Source: Leeuwenhoekiella parthenopeia
GTDB taxonomy: Bacteria > Bacteroidota > Bacteroidia > Flavobacteriales > Flavobacteriaceae
Direction of reading: 5' to 3'
Assembly: GCF_020782115.1 (NCBI RefSeq)
Contig: NZ_JAJGMW010000002.1
Location: forward strand, 186,001 to 250,000
Length of the DNA stretch: 64,000 nucleotides
The position numbers and the translations under genes are program-made. Below, in pieces: positions 46,271 through 54,534 of the stretch. The notes beneath the pieces are model-generated. The model searched no databases and was not told the DNA's origin. It saw nothing but the letters and a program-made list of their open reading frames with translations. Within the stretch, counting starts at the first letter, position 1; each line of letters begins with the position of its first letter.

Positions 46271-48366
46271 TCGGTTATGGGTTTTTCGTAGCGTATTTCG
46301 TTCCAGTTTTCAATACCAATCAGTTTTTTATAAGGGTCAAAAACCGCATCTTCCTGGTTTGTGCCAAAAGCCTGATACACAAACCAAACCGGTTTTTTCG
46401 CGCCGGGCTGTTCTTCATCATCCGGAAAGCGTCTCAAACCAATACGCAGGCCGCCTTCTCTACGATTGTCCTGCCAGTTGTGATATTGAAAGCCCTTAAT
46501 CGCATCCAGATACTTAATTTTTTTCAAGGCATAGGCCATTCCTGCTGCCTGTTCGTCAAGATCCTGAGAGGAATAAGTGGGCGAGTTCGTTCCATTCTCA
46601 GAAAGGTAAATGATGCGCGTTTTGCCTTTGTAAAGCATTTCGGGCCGTTTGGCCCAGGCTGCCAAAACTTCAATATTCTTAAAGGTGATGAGTTGGGTGT
46701 TAAAATCAAAACTCACTTTTTTATCGAGCCAGGTCTTGGGTTCCCTTAGCGATTCGGGATAGGGATGTTGCGCGATAGCCCACTCAAAATTTCCTTCGGC
46801 ATCAGAGTAGCTTACCAAAAGATTCAAGAGGTCTTTAGAATGGTAAAACATATTATTGGAGGTCCAGTTCCAGTAATGTGTAAGCGAAATAAACACCTGA
46901 GCATTGGGATTGTATTTGCGGGCGATCAGGTAGGTAAGGCGCATCGATTTGTGATACAAATCCATAAAAACAGTTTTGGTTTTATCACCGGCATTGGTCC
47001 ATACCCACCCGGCGTCAACCTCATTGTGAATGATGTAGTGGTGAATGCGACCAAATTTACCGTCTGGTCTGCTGTAGCGCTGGGCCAGAAAGTCGTTGAT
47101 GGCACTGTAGTAGGTGATGCCTTGGGCACTGGTCACGTCTGGCATCGCATAAATCCCGGCCGGATCGCAGTCGGGATGCTGCAGGGCTTCCCCAATTTTT
47201 TTATCGGGGGATTGGCTTGCTTTGGCAACAAGCAGAATTGCAGAAACTTCAATATCGAGCGCGAATGCTTTTTGCATCGTGCGGTCGTATTTATCGAGCT
47301 GCTCTTTGTTAACGTAATAGGTTTTCCCCAAATACTCAAAAGGCACATTTTCTGCGGAAGCTTGGGATCTAAAAAGTCCGTTAATCCAAATATTTACCGT
47401 AACACTATTGATGCCCAGATCTTCCAGGTCTGAAGAAGGCGCCTGGCGATCTGCACTGTAACCGCCCAGACCTTTAATGGTTTTGGGTTTTAAGTAGTCA
47501 TAAGTGTATTGCGGCACGACCGAATCGGTATATCGCGCGTGAGAAAGCGGGTTTGCTGTTGTGGGTTCTACTAAAATCCAACGGGACAGCAATCGATCCT
47601 GAAGCGCTCCGGCTACTTTATGATAGCGGGGAATTTCAGCTTTAAAAATGCCATTATTGGGCCTTATTATTTTAGTGAAATGCGCTGTTTTAAAATCGGT
47701 AACATGTTCGTGCAGCGGAATTTCAGCCAATAAAACCTTTGCTTTTCCGGAGATGGTTCCGGTGATTTCTATGACCTCCTCTTTGGCGAGTACCTGTGTG
47801 ATCTGGCCTTCATAGCTGGTGTTGAGGTAACTTTCTATAGCTGCCTGTAATTGAAGTTCCTGCTGTTTTTTGGCCTGTTTTTCTGCCTCAATCGCCTTCT
47901 CGCGCTCCGATTGCGCACGTATTTGGAGGTTTCTAATTTGAATGGTTAGTCCGGGAGCGGTTCCAAAATCAATTCGTAACGAATCGCCTTTTTTCCCCCA
48001 GTTGCTGATTTTTTCGGTGAGGTCTATTCTAATTGGCACCCAGCCTTCTGTAGAGCCTATGTCGCGTAGGGTGACGGGCTCTTCTCCCGGATTTATGGGA
48101 TAGGTGTAAACCTGCAAAACATCAATCCCGGTAGGACAGAAATACTCAAACGCAAGTTGATTTTGATTGGCCTCTAACCCCTGAGTAAGAGGTAATGACA
48201 CAATATAGGGATCAGAGCCTGTGGTGGTAATTTCATAAACCGATGCATCCTCGGTCACCGATAACTCGTGAGTCTGATTGAGATTGAGTTGTAAAGCCAG
48301 ACCAGCATCCTGAGACCAGGCCAGATGTAGAAAAAGAAAAATGCCAAGAGAGAGTAAGCCGCGCAT
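46267..48366 (-). CDS. DUF5722-type putative glycoside hydrolase (short form)
   Basis: This 699-residue exported protein (signal MRGLLSLGIFLFLHLAWSQ) has one beta-sandwich repeat (about 25-150) of the kind found three times in the 1401-residue paralog. A charged helical linker (EREKAIEAEKQAKKQQ) and the DUF5722-type domain follow. Candidate catalytic pair: Glu449 in IIHNEVDAGWVW and Glu590 in YLSENGTNS, 141 residues apart (145 in the paralog). There is no T9SS tail, CBM3 or FnIII, so it probably stays in the periplasm and cuts oligosaccharides. It shares 4 bp with the following sulfatase. The hydrolase role is inferred from motifs and neighbourhood. Confidence 0.8.
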   Translation of the reverse strand: MRGLLSLGIFLFLHLAWSQDAGLALQLNLNQTHELSVTEDASVYEITTTGSDPYIVSLPLTQGLEANQNQLAFEYFCPTGIDVLQVYTYPINPGEEPVTLRDIGSTEGWVPIRIDLTEKISNWGKKGDSLRIDFGTAPGLTIQIRNLQIRAQSEREKAIEAEKQAKKQQELQLQAAIESYLNTSYEGQITQVLAKEEVIEITGTISGKAKVLLAEIPLHEHVTDFKTAHFTKIIRPNNGIFKAEIPRYHKVAGALQDRLLSRWILVEPTTANPLSHARYTDSVVPQYTYDYLKPKTIKGLGGYSADRQAPSSDLEDLGINSVTVNIWINGLFRSQASAENVPFEYLGKTYYVNKEQLDKYDRTMQKAFALDIEVSAILLVAKASQSPDKKIGEALQHPDCDPAGIYAMPDVTSAQGITYYSAINDFLAQRYSRPDGKFGRIHHYIIHNEVDAGWVWTNAGDKTKTVFMDLYHKSMRLTYLIARKYNPNAQVFISLTHYWNWTSNNMFYHSKDLLNLLVSYSDAEGNFEWAIAQHPYPESLREPKTWLDKKVSFDFNTQLITFKNIEVLAAWAKRPEMLYKGKTRIIYLSENGTNSPTYSSQDLDEQAAGMAYALKKIKYLDAIKGFQYHNWQDNRREGGLRIGLRRFPDDEEQPGAKKPVWFVYQAFGTNQEDAVFDPYKKLIGIENWNEIRYEKPITE

Positions 48367-48387
48367 ACAGATTATTTTAGTTGTTCT

Positions 48388-48436
48388 CTAAAATAACCTT
48401 TCCCGGCAGGATTTGTATCCTGTGCTGTCTTGTTAC
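48388..48436 (-). promoter_or_regulatory. ACAG-repeat operator and -7 box of the DUF5722/sulfatase operon
   Basis: The minus strand reads TAACAAGACAGCACAGGAT (ending at 48417), then 21 nt, then TATTTTAG (48395-48388, 7 of 8 to TAnnTTTG). The ATG at 48366 is 51 bp beyond the operator. The arrangement matches the other three promoters of the locus. Confidence 0.65.
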
Positions 48437-48445
48437 GTTTTCGAT

Positions 48446-49492
48446 TTAAACCGAATTGCGCTCTACATATTTGAACACATTTTTGACCCGCTCTTTTTTG
48501 TTTTTAAGCACCATATATGCAGCTGTCTCGCCCATAGCTTTAAAATCGGTGCTGATTACGGTTATACCCAGCAACTCCTTGAGCGGCGTTTCATTATAAG
48601 AAATAACGCCAATGTCTTTACCCATCGTAAGATTGCGGGCGCGTATTTGACGCACCAGATTAACCAGATCCATCTCTTCAATGATAATATACACGTCTTT
48701 GCTCTCAAATTCCATGTCTTCATAGAGTTCGTCGAGAATCTCAAAGTCAAAGTTGTATTTCTGGCAGAAGTGTTTAAACCCGTGTACAATGCGGCGTGGG
48801 TAGGGATGAATACTTTTGGAAGGATAGACCAGAATGAGGCGGTCGTATTTTTTTATCTTTTCGATACCTTCTTCCAAAGCCCTAAAAATATCTTCTTTAA
48901 AATCCTGATAGATCGCGCCGTAATCTCCTTTGATTTCAGGCTTTATGTTATCTACCATGAGCAGGCGATCTTTTGGTATTAATTCGAGCGCTTTTAATAC
49001 TTCTGGAGTGTAACTCACGTGATTGAGGTCGCTGTCTTTAAAATGCGGCATAATCACATAATAATTGTAGGCCCCCACATTTTTCTCGATGGCATTTACA
49101 AAAAGCGACTCTTCACAATGGTAAATAAACAGGTTTACGTGGGCATTGATCCCCATCGCATTTACAAAATGATTGTAGATCATCATCTTGTAGGAGCTGG
49201 GTTTGTTGATTAAGAAAAACACATTGATTTTAGAAATCAAATCGGTTTTTGCGGTATAATAACCTTTGCCTTTTACAGAGATGATGATTTTTCGCTCCTT
49301 GAGTATTTTATAGGCTTTTTCAACAGTATCCCGGCTTAGATAGGCCGATTCGCCAAGCTCGTTGATAGAAGGTATTTTTTGCCCAACTTTCAACTTGCCG
49401 CTAGATATGTCCTGTATTATTGAATCTACAATTTGTTTGTATTTGGGGATTCTTGAATCTTCATTAATGTAAATTTCAATACCTGTTGACAT
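48446..49492 (-). CDS. GntR-type transcriptional regulator with sugar-binding-like domain
   Basis: This 348-residue regulator has a GntR winged helix (residues 1-75: IPKYKQIVDSIIQDISSGKLKVGQKIPSINELGE, LSRDTVEKAYKILKERKII). Its effector domain (about 90-340) resembles LacI/periplasmic-binding folds rather than the usual FadR, HutC or MocR types (DIGVISYNETPLKELLGITVISTDFKAMGETAAYMVL). Bacteroidetes use this architecture to control sugar operons. It sits between the DUF5722/sulfatase operon and the divergent rhamnose operon, and it is the only regulator in the island. It is therefore the best candidate for the ACAG-repeat operators. The effector is probably L-rhamnose or a pathway intermediate. 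Confidence 0.9.
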   Translation of the reverse strand: MSTGIEIYINEDSRIPKYKQIVDSIIQDISSGKLKVGQKIPSINELGESAYLSRDTVEKAYKILKERKIIISVKGKGYYTAKTDLISKINVFFLINKPSSYKMMIYNHFVNAMGINAHVNLFIYHCEESLFVNAIEKNVGAYNYYVIMPHFKDSDLNHVSYTPEVLKALELIPKDRLLMVDNIKPEIKGDYGAIYQDFKEDIFRALEEGIEKIKKYDRLILVYPSKSIHPYPRRIVHGFKHFCQKYNFDFEILDELYEDMEFESKDVYIIIEEMDLVNLVRQIRARNLTMGKDIGVISYNETPLKELLGITVISTDFKAMGETAAYMVLKNKKERVKNVFKYVERNSV

Positions 49493-49537
49493 AAATTGGC
49501 TTCAGTGGTTAGTTGTAAATTTCTGTTTAAAAGCGCC

Positions 49538-49554
49538 CTAACTGTACAGCATAG
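49538..49554. promoter_or_regulatory. Partial ACAG-type operator before the GntR gene
   Basis: CTAACTGTACAGCATAG resembles the central part of the locus operator (12 of 14 to ACAGTACAGCACAG) and contains the palindrome CTGTACAG. It lies 46 bp before the GntR start but is oriented toward the rhamnose operon. Autoregulation or cooperative binding with the site at 49602-49620 is inferred. Confidence 0.45.
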
Positions 49555-49601
49555 TGCTTCCAGTAAAATTAGACAAAAGATACACTTAATGAAATATTAT
49601 C

Positions 49602-49649
49602 TTACAGTACAGCACAGGATGCACTCCTTGTTTTCAACATCTATTTTTG
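49602..49649 (+). promoter_or_regulatory. ACAG-repeat operator and -7 box of the rhamnose operon
   Basis: TTACAGTACAGCACAGGAT (49602-49620) is followed after 21 nt by a perfect -7 box TATTTTTG (49642-49649). The ATG is at 49682. The operator occupies the place where a -33 element would be, as at the other promoters in the locus. Confidence 0.72.
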
Positions 49650-49681
49650 GTTACAGATGCGTTTAATCAAGATAAAATAGA

Positions 49682-51778
49682 ATGGAAAAAACTTTTAATC
49701 ACGTAGATTACTTGTGGGATGAGGAACATGCTGCAGCTTTGGGCGATGACCAGGTCGCACTTTTTTTATACCGCTCCAATATTCTGGGCGCAGACCTTAG
49801 AATTACCAATTACGGTGGAGGTAACACCAGCTGTAAAACCCTGGAAAAAGATCCACTTACCAATGAAGAGGTAGAAGTCATGTGGGTAAAAGGTTCTGGT
49901 GGTGATATCGGCACGCTTACCCGAGCCGGGATTGCCGGCCTGTACACCAAACGTCTTAGAAACTTAAAAAACGTTTACGGAGGTCTGGAAGATGAAGATC
50001 GCATGGTAGGCTTATTCAACCATTGTATTTATGACCTGGATTCTAAAGCGCCATCGATTGATACGCCGCTTCACGGCCTATTACCTTTTAAACATATAGA
50101 TCATTTACACCCCGATGCGCTTATCGCCATTGCAGCTGCCGAAGACAGCGAGCGCATTACCAAAGAAATTTGGGGAGATACTATGGGTTGGGTGCCCTGG
50201 CAGCGTCCCGGTTTTGATCTGGGACTTCAGCTCGAGAAATGTCTTAACGAAAATCCCGGTATTCGCGGTATTGTTTTAGGCAGTCACGGTCTTTTCACCT
50301 GGGGCGACACTTCTTACGAATGCTACATCAACAGCCTGGAGGTAATTGAAAAAGCTTCGGCTTATATAGAACAAAAAGTAAAAGAAAATGGCAGTGTCTT
50401 TGGCGGTCAAAAGGTAGAAAGTTTACCGGCTGCGCAGCGTAAAGATCAGGCTGCAAAACTGATGCCGCTCCTACGCGGTCTCGCTTCTTCAGAAAGCCGA
50501 ATGATAGGCCATTTTACAGACAGCAATACCGTACTTCAATTTATAAACAGCAACGATCTGGAGCGTTTGGCGCCTATGGGTACCTCCTGTCCCGATCACT
50601 TTTTGCGTACCAAAATTCAACCTTTGGTGCTAGAATTAGATAAAAACGCAAACCTCGATGATACGCAGTCCGTTTTAGACCAACTCAATCCGGCATTTGA
50701 AAAATACCGCCAGGAGTACCGGGAATATTACGAGAACTGCAAGCACGACAACAGCCCTGCTATGCGTGATCCCAATCCGGTGATCATTATTTACCCGGGA
50801 GTGGGAATGTTCAGCTTTGCGAAAAACAAACAAACCACACGTGTTGCCAGTGAGTTTTACATCAACGCCATCAATGTGATGCGCGGTGCCGAAGCCATCA
50901 CCAATTATACTTCCCTGCCGCGTCAGGAAGCTTTTGATATTGAATACTGGTTGCTTGAAGAGGCTAAACTGCAACGTATGCCAAAAGAACAACCGCTTTC
51001 GCGCAAGGTAGCTATCGTTACCGGCGCCGCCGGTGGAATTGGTAAAGCAATCGCCGACAAACTGGTGGCTGAAGGAGCTAATGTGGTCCTAACCGATATG
51101 AGTGAGGAAGCTTTACAGGAAGCCGTTGCCACCTATAAAAAAGATCAGGTTGCAGGCGCTGTATGTGATGTTACCAGTGAAGAAGCCATTAAAAAAGCCT
51201 ATAAAAAGGCCTGTTTAGAATTTGGTGGTGTTGACATCATCATTCATTCTGCCGGTCTGGCCATTTCAAAACCTTTGGAAGAAACCTCTCAAAAAGATTG
51301 GGATTTACTGCAAAATGTACTCGTAAAAGGTCAGTTTTTAATGGCTCAGGAAGGGGTTGCCATCATGCGCAAGCAAGGTCTGGGCGGTGATATTGTGAAT
51401 ATCGCCAGTAAAAATGGTCTGGTTTCAGGGCCTAACAACGTGGGCTATGGTACTGCCAAAGCCGCGCAGCAACATATGACCCGACTTCTGGCTGCCGAAC
51501 TGGGCGAAGATAAAATTCGCGTAAACACCGTAAACCCAGACGGCGTAATCGTGGGTAGTAAAATCTGGGAAGGCGCCTGGGCCGAAGGCCGCGCCAAAGC
51601 CTATGGTATCGACGTAAAAGACCTGCCGGCACACTATGCCAAACGCAACCTGCTTAATGAAATCATCCTGCCAGATGATATAGCCGATGGCGTTTTTGCC
51701 TGTGTAGGGGTGCTTCAAAAAAGTACCGGAAATACCATCAACGTAGATGGTGGTATGGCCAATGCTTTTGTACGTTAA
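49682..51778 (+). CDS. rhaEW: Bifunctional L-rhamnulose-1-phosphate aldolase / L-lactaldehyde dehydrogenase
   Basis: This is a 698-residue fusion. Residues 1-430 are a class II aldolase (SGGDIGTLTRAGIAGLYTKRL; His-rich HGLLPFKHIDHLHPDA metal site; GSHGLFTWG). Residues 440-698 are a short-chain dehydrogenase (VAIVTGAAGGIGKAIADKL nucleotide-binding loop; catalytic Tyr589 and Lys593 in YGTAKAAQ). By precedent of RhaEW proteins, the aldolase makes DHAP and L-lactaldehyde from L-rhamnulose-1-phosphate, and the dehydrogenase oxidises lactaldehyde to L-lactate. First gene of the five-gene rhamnose operon. A stem-loop separates it from rhaI. Confidence 0.9.
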   Translation: MEKTFNHVDYLWDEEHAAALGDDQVALFLYRSNILGADLRITNYGGGNTSCKTLEKDPLTNEEVEVMWVKGSGGDIGTLTRAGIAGLYTKRLRNLKNVYGGLEDEDRMVGLFNHCIYDLDSKAPSIDTPLHGLLPFKHIDHLHPDALIAIAAAEDSERITKEIWGDTMGWVPWQRPGFDLGLQLEKCLNENPGIRGIVLGSHGLFTWGDTSYECYINSLEVIEKASAYIEQKVKENGSVFGGQKVESLPAAQRKDQAAKLMPLLRGLASSESRMIGHFTDSNTVLQFINSNDLERLAPMGTSCPDHFLRTKIQPLVLELDKNANLDDTQSVLDQLNPAFEKYRQEYREYYENCKHDNSPAMRDPNPVIIIYPGVGMFSFAKNKQTTRVASEFYINAINVMRGAEAITNYTSLPRQEAFDIEYWLLEEAKLQRMPKEQPLSRKVAIVTGAAGGIGKAIADKLVAEGANVVLTDMSEEALQEAVATYKKDQVAGAVCDVTSEEAIKKAYKKACLEFGGVDIIIHSAGLAISKPLEETSQKDWDLLQNVLVKGQFLMAQEGVAIMRKQGLGGDIVNIASKNGLVSGPNNVGYGTAKAAQQHMTRLLAAELGEDKIRVNTVNPDGVIVGSKIWEGAWAEGRAKAYGIDVKDLPAHYAKRNLLNEIILPDDIADGVFACVGVLQKSTGNTINVDGGMANAFVR

Positions 51779-51800
51779 ATTTTAATTGAATGGTTTAGAA

Positions 51801-51835
51801 GGTTAGGAATCTTAAGTACTTTGAGGTTCCTAACC
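51801..51835 (+). other. Intercistronic stem-loop between rhaEW and rhaI
   Basis: GGTTAGGAA (51801-51809) and TTCCTAACC (51827-51835) form a perfect 9-bp stem with a 17-nt loop. No T run follows, so it is not a classical terminator. It may stabilise the rhaEW mRNA end or adjust expression of downstream genes. Confidence 0.5.
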
Positions 51836-51857
51836 AACCTAAGCTAAAACTTTACTT

Positions 51858-53138
51858 ATGAAGATTCAAAAACAGCAACTCGAAGACCTCAATAAAAAGG
51901 GTCTCGAAAACCATACTTCACACTTCGATTTTTTAGCTCAATCGTTATCGAAATCGGGCGTTAAGGTAGATTCGGTAATTGGGAAACTGGCCGATTTTCA
52001 GGTGGCCATTCCCAGCTGGGCTTTAGGCGCCGGTGGCACCCGTTTTGGTCGATTTTCATTCAGCGGTGAGCCTGCCTCACTGGATCAAAAGATCGAAGAT
52101 ATAGGGCTTATACACAGTCTTACGCAAACGGCCGGGGCCGTGTCTTTACATATTCCGTGGGATGTGCCAAACGATTACAATGCGATTAAAGAACTCGCTG
52201 CAAACCACAAGATCAAATTTGATGCGGTAAACAGCAATACCTTTCAGGACCAAAAAAATCAAAAGGAATCTTACAAATACGGTTCGCTAAGCAATACCAG
52301 TGCAGCAGTACGCGAGCAAGCCATTGCTCACAACAAGGAAGTAGTTGAGATTGGCAACAAATTAGGTTCTAAAGCGCTTACGGTATGGCTTGCTGACGGC
52401 TCGTCGTTTCCGGGGCAAAACAATTTCCAGACCGCACTTACGCATACCCAAAACAGCCTGATTTCGATTTACGAGGATATGCCAGCAGACTGGAAACTCT
52501 ATATCGAATACAAACCTTACGAGCCTAATTTTTACAGTACCGTTATTCAGGATTGGGGTACTTCGCTGATGCTGGCAAACGGCTGCGGCGACCGGGCTTA
52601 TACCCTGGTAGATCTGGGCCATCACTTGCCCAATACCAATATCGAACAAATCGTTTCGGTATTGATGCTGAAAGGCAAACTGGGTGGTTTTCACTTCAAC
52701 GACAGTAAATACGGCGATGACGATCTTACCGTGGGCAGCATAAAACCGTATGCACTGTTCCTCATTTTTAATGAACTCGTGTACGGGATGCAAAACAACA
52801 CCCAAAACCCGGAATTGGGTTGGATGATCGATGCCAGTCACAACGTAAAAGACCCCTTAGAAGATTTAATACAATCGCTGGAAGCCATTCAGGAAGCTTA
52901 TGCTAAAGCTTTGCTTATCGATCAACAGGCTTTAAAAACCGCTCAGGAAGCACACGATGTGACGGCCTGCCAGGAACTTTTACAACACGCCTACCGTACC
53001 GATGTGCGCCCGCTTATTCGTGAGGCCCGTTTGCGTCACGGTGGCGCGCTTCATCCTATTGATGCCTATCGCGCACTCGACGTACGTAAAAACCTAATTA
53101 AAGAACGGGGTAATAAAACGGTAGCAACCGGACTTTAA
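51858..53138 (+). CDS. rhaI: L-rhamnose isomerase (RhaI type)
   Basis: This is a 426-residue TIM-barrel sugar isomerase of the RhaI type rather than E. coli RhaA. Conserved segments include FQVAIPSWALGAGGTRFGRF, LWIEYKPYEPNFYS-like metal ligand region (here YIEYKPYEPNFYSTV), DLGHHLPNTNIEQIV and GGFHFNDSKYGDDDL. These hold the Glu/Asp/His metal ligands of the xylose-isomerase-like fold. It converts L-rhamnose to L-rhamnulose, the first pathway step. Second gene of the operon, 79 bp after rhaEW, with rhaB following after 17 bp. Confidence 0.92.
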   Translation: MKIQKQQLEDLNKKGLENHTSHFDFLAQSLSKSGVKVDSVIGKLADFQVAIPSWALGAGGTRFGRFSFSGEPASLDQKIEDIGLIHSLTQTAGAVSLHIPWDVPNDYNAIKELAANHKIKFDAVNSNTFQDQKNQKESYKYGSLSNTSAAVREQAIAHNKEVVEIGNKLGSKALTVWLADGSSFPGQNNFQTALTHTQNSLISIYEDMPADWKLYIEYKPYEPNFYSTVIQDWGTSLMLANGCGDRAYTLVDLGHHLPNTNIEQIVSVLMLKGKLGGFHFNDSKYGDDDLTVGSIKPYALFLIFNELVYGMQNNTQNPELGWMIDASHNVKDPLEDLIQSLEAIQEAYAKALLIDQQALKTAQEAHDVTACQELLQHAYRTDVRPLIREARLRHGGALHPIDAYRALDVRKNLIKERGNKTVATGL

Positions 53139-53155
53139 TCTGCAACAGCATCCTG

Positions 53156-54529
53156 ATGAAGAAAACGGTAACGGCCATATTTGACATAGGTAAAACCAAT
53201 AAGAAGTTTTTTCTCTTTGATGAAGACTTTCAGGAGGTGTATCGCGAGTATGTTCAGTTTGAAGAAATTGAAGATGAAGACGGGCATCCTACCGAAGATC
53301 TTTCCGCTTTGCGCAATTGGCTGAAAAGTGTTTTTGACCGTATTCTAAAAACCGAAAACTACGACATCAGGGCGATAAACTTTTCGTCTTATGGGGCCAG
53401 TCTGGTGCATCTGGACGAAAACCGCGAGGTGATTTTCCCGATGTATAATTATACCAAAAGCATTCCGCAGGAAATCATCGATTCGTTTTACGAAAAATAC
53501 GGACCCGAAGCGAAGTTTCACCAAAAAACAGGCACTTCAAGCGCCGGAATGCTCAATGCCGGGATGCAATTGTATTGGATGAAACACACAAAACCTGAAG
53601 TGTTTGCTAAAATACGCTACAGCCTGCATTTACCGCAATACCTCAGTTATGTGTTTACGGGAATTCCGCTGAGTGAATACACCAGCATAGGCTGTCATAC
53701 CGGCCTTTGGGACTTTGAGAAAAAGGACTATCACGACTGGGTCTATGCCGAAAAAATAGATCAACTGCTTCCGCCGATTGTTTCTACCGAAACGAGCATC
53801 AATATGAATTACAACGGCAAGCGTATTAAAATCGGGGTGGGTATTCACGACAGCAGTGCGGCCCTTTTGCCCTATGTGCGTAGCCTGAACAAACCGTTTA
53901 TACTCATATCAACCGGTACCTGGAGCATTTCGCTTAATCCCTTTACCGACAGCTTGCTTACCAAACAGGATGTTGCAGACGATTGCATCAATTATATGCG
54001 TATCAACGGAAAACCCGTTAAATCGGCGCGTTTATTTTTGGGGAAAGAATACAGCATACAGGTTGAAAAACTGGCCAAACATTATGGGGTAGATGCAGAC
54101 TATCACAAGCAGGTCGTCTTTGACCCCGAGATGCACTACGAGATTCATAAAGACTTTGAAAACCTGTTTCATTGGGAAACGATTGCAGACCCAAATATGC
54201 CTCCCAAAACCGTGTTGCGCTACACCACTTTTGAGCACGCCTATCATCATCTTATGATGGAGCTCGTGTTGTTGCAGGTTGCGAGTATCAAAAGCGCCAA
54301 AGGCGCGATGGCTATTGAAAAGCTTTTTGTGGATGGCGGTTTTAGCGACAACGAGGTGTATATACAACTGCTTTCGCATCATTTTAGAACGATGGAACTG
54401 CGTACCACAGACTCCTCGCTGGGATCTGCTCTGGGAGCTGCGATTTGCATTTCAGATACGCAATTGAATTCAAAATTTTTGAAGAAAAACTACTCGATGA
54501 AGAAGCATACCCCCTTTATCGTAAACTAA
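53156..54529 (+). CDS. rhaB: FGGY family carbohydrate kinase, probable L-rhamnulokinase
   Basis: This is a 457-residue sugar kinase with the ribokinase/hexokinase/actin fold. The N-terminal phosphate-1 motif is TAIFDIGKTNKKFFLFDE, the middle has STGTWSISLNPF, and the C-terminal adenosine motif is LFVDGGFSDNEVYIQLL. Between isomerase and aldolase genes it should phosphorylate L-rhamnulose to L-rhamnulose-1-phosphate. Similar kinases act on L-fuculose, and the assignment here rests on context. The FMN-dependent lactate dehydrogenase gene starts 5 bp later. Confidence 0.87.
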   Translation: MKKTVTAIFDIGKTNKKFFLFDEDFQEVYREYVQFEEIEDEDGHPTEDLSALRNWLKSVFDRILKTENYDIRAINFSSYGASLVHLDENREVIFPMYNYTKSIPQEIIDSFYEKYGPEAKFHQKTGTSSAGMLNAGMQLYWMKHTKPEVFAKIRYSLHLPQYLSYVFTGIPLSEYTSIGCHTGLWDFEKKDYHDWVYAEKIDQLLPPIVSTETSINMNYNGKRIKIGVGIHDSSAALLPYVRSLNKPFILISTGTWSISLNPFTDSLLTKQDVADDCINYMRINGKPVKSARLFLGKEYSIQVEKLAKHYGVDADYHKQVVFDPEMHYEIHKDFENLFHWETIADPNMPPKTVLRYTTFEHAYHHLMMELVLLQVASIKSAKGAMAIEKLFVDGGFSDNEVYIQLLSHHFRTMELRTTDSSLGSALGAAICISDTQLNSKFLKKNYSMKKHTPFIVN

Positions 54530-54534
54530 AAACT

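Noticed and set aside
46765-47433. A 222-codon open frame on the plus strand
   Set aside because: It runs antisense inside the DUF5722 gene (46267-48366), which has clear motifs, a signal peptide and operon linkage. The antisense frame has none.
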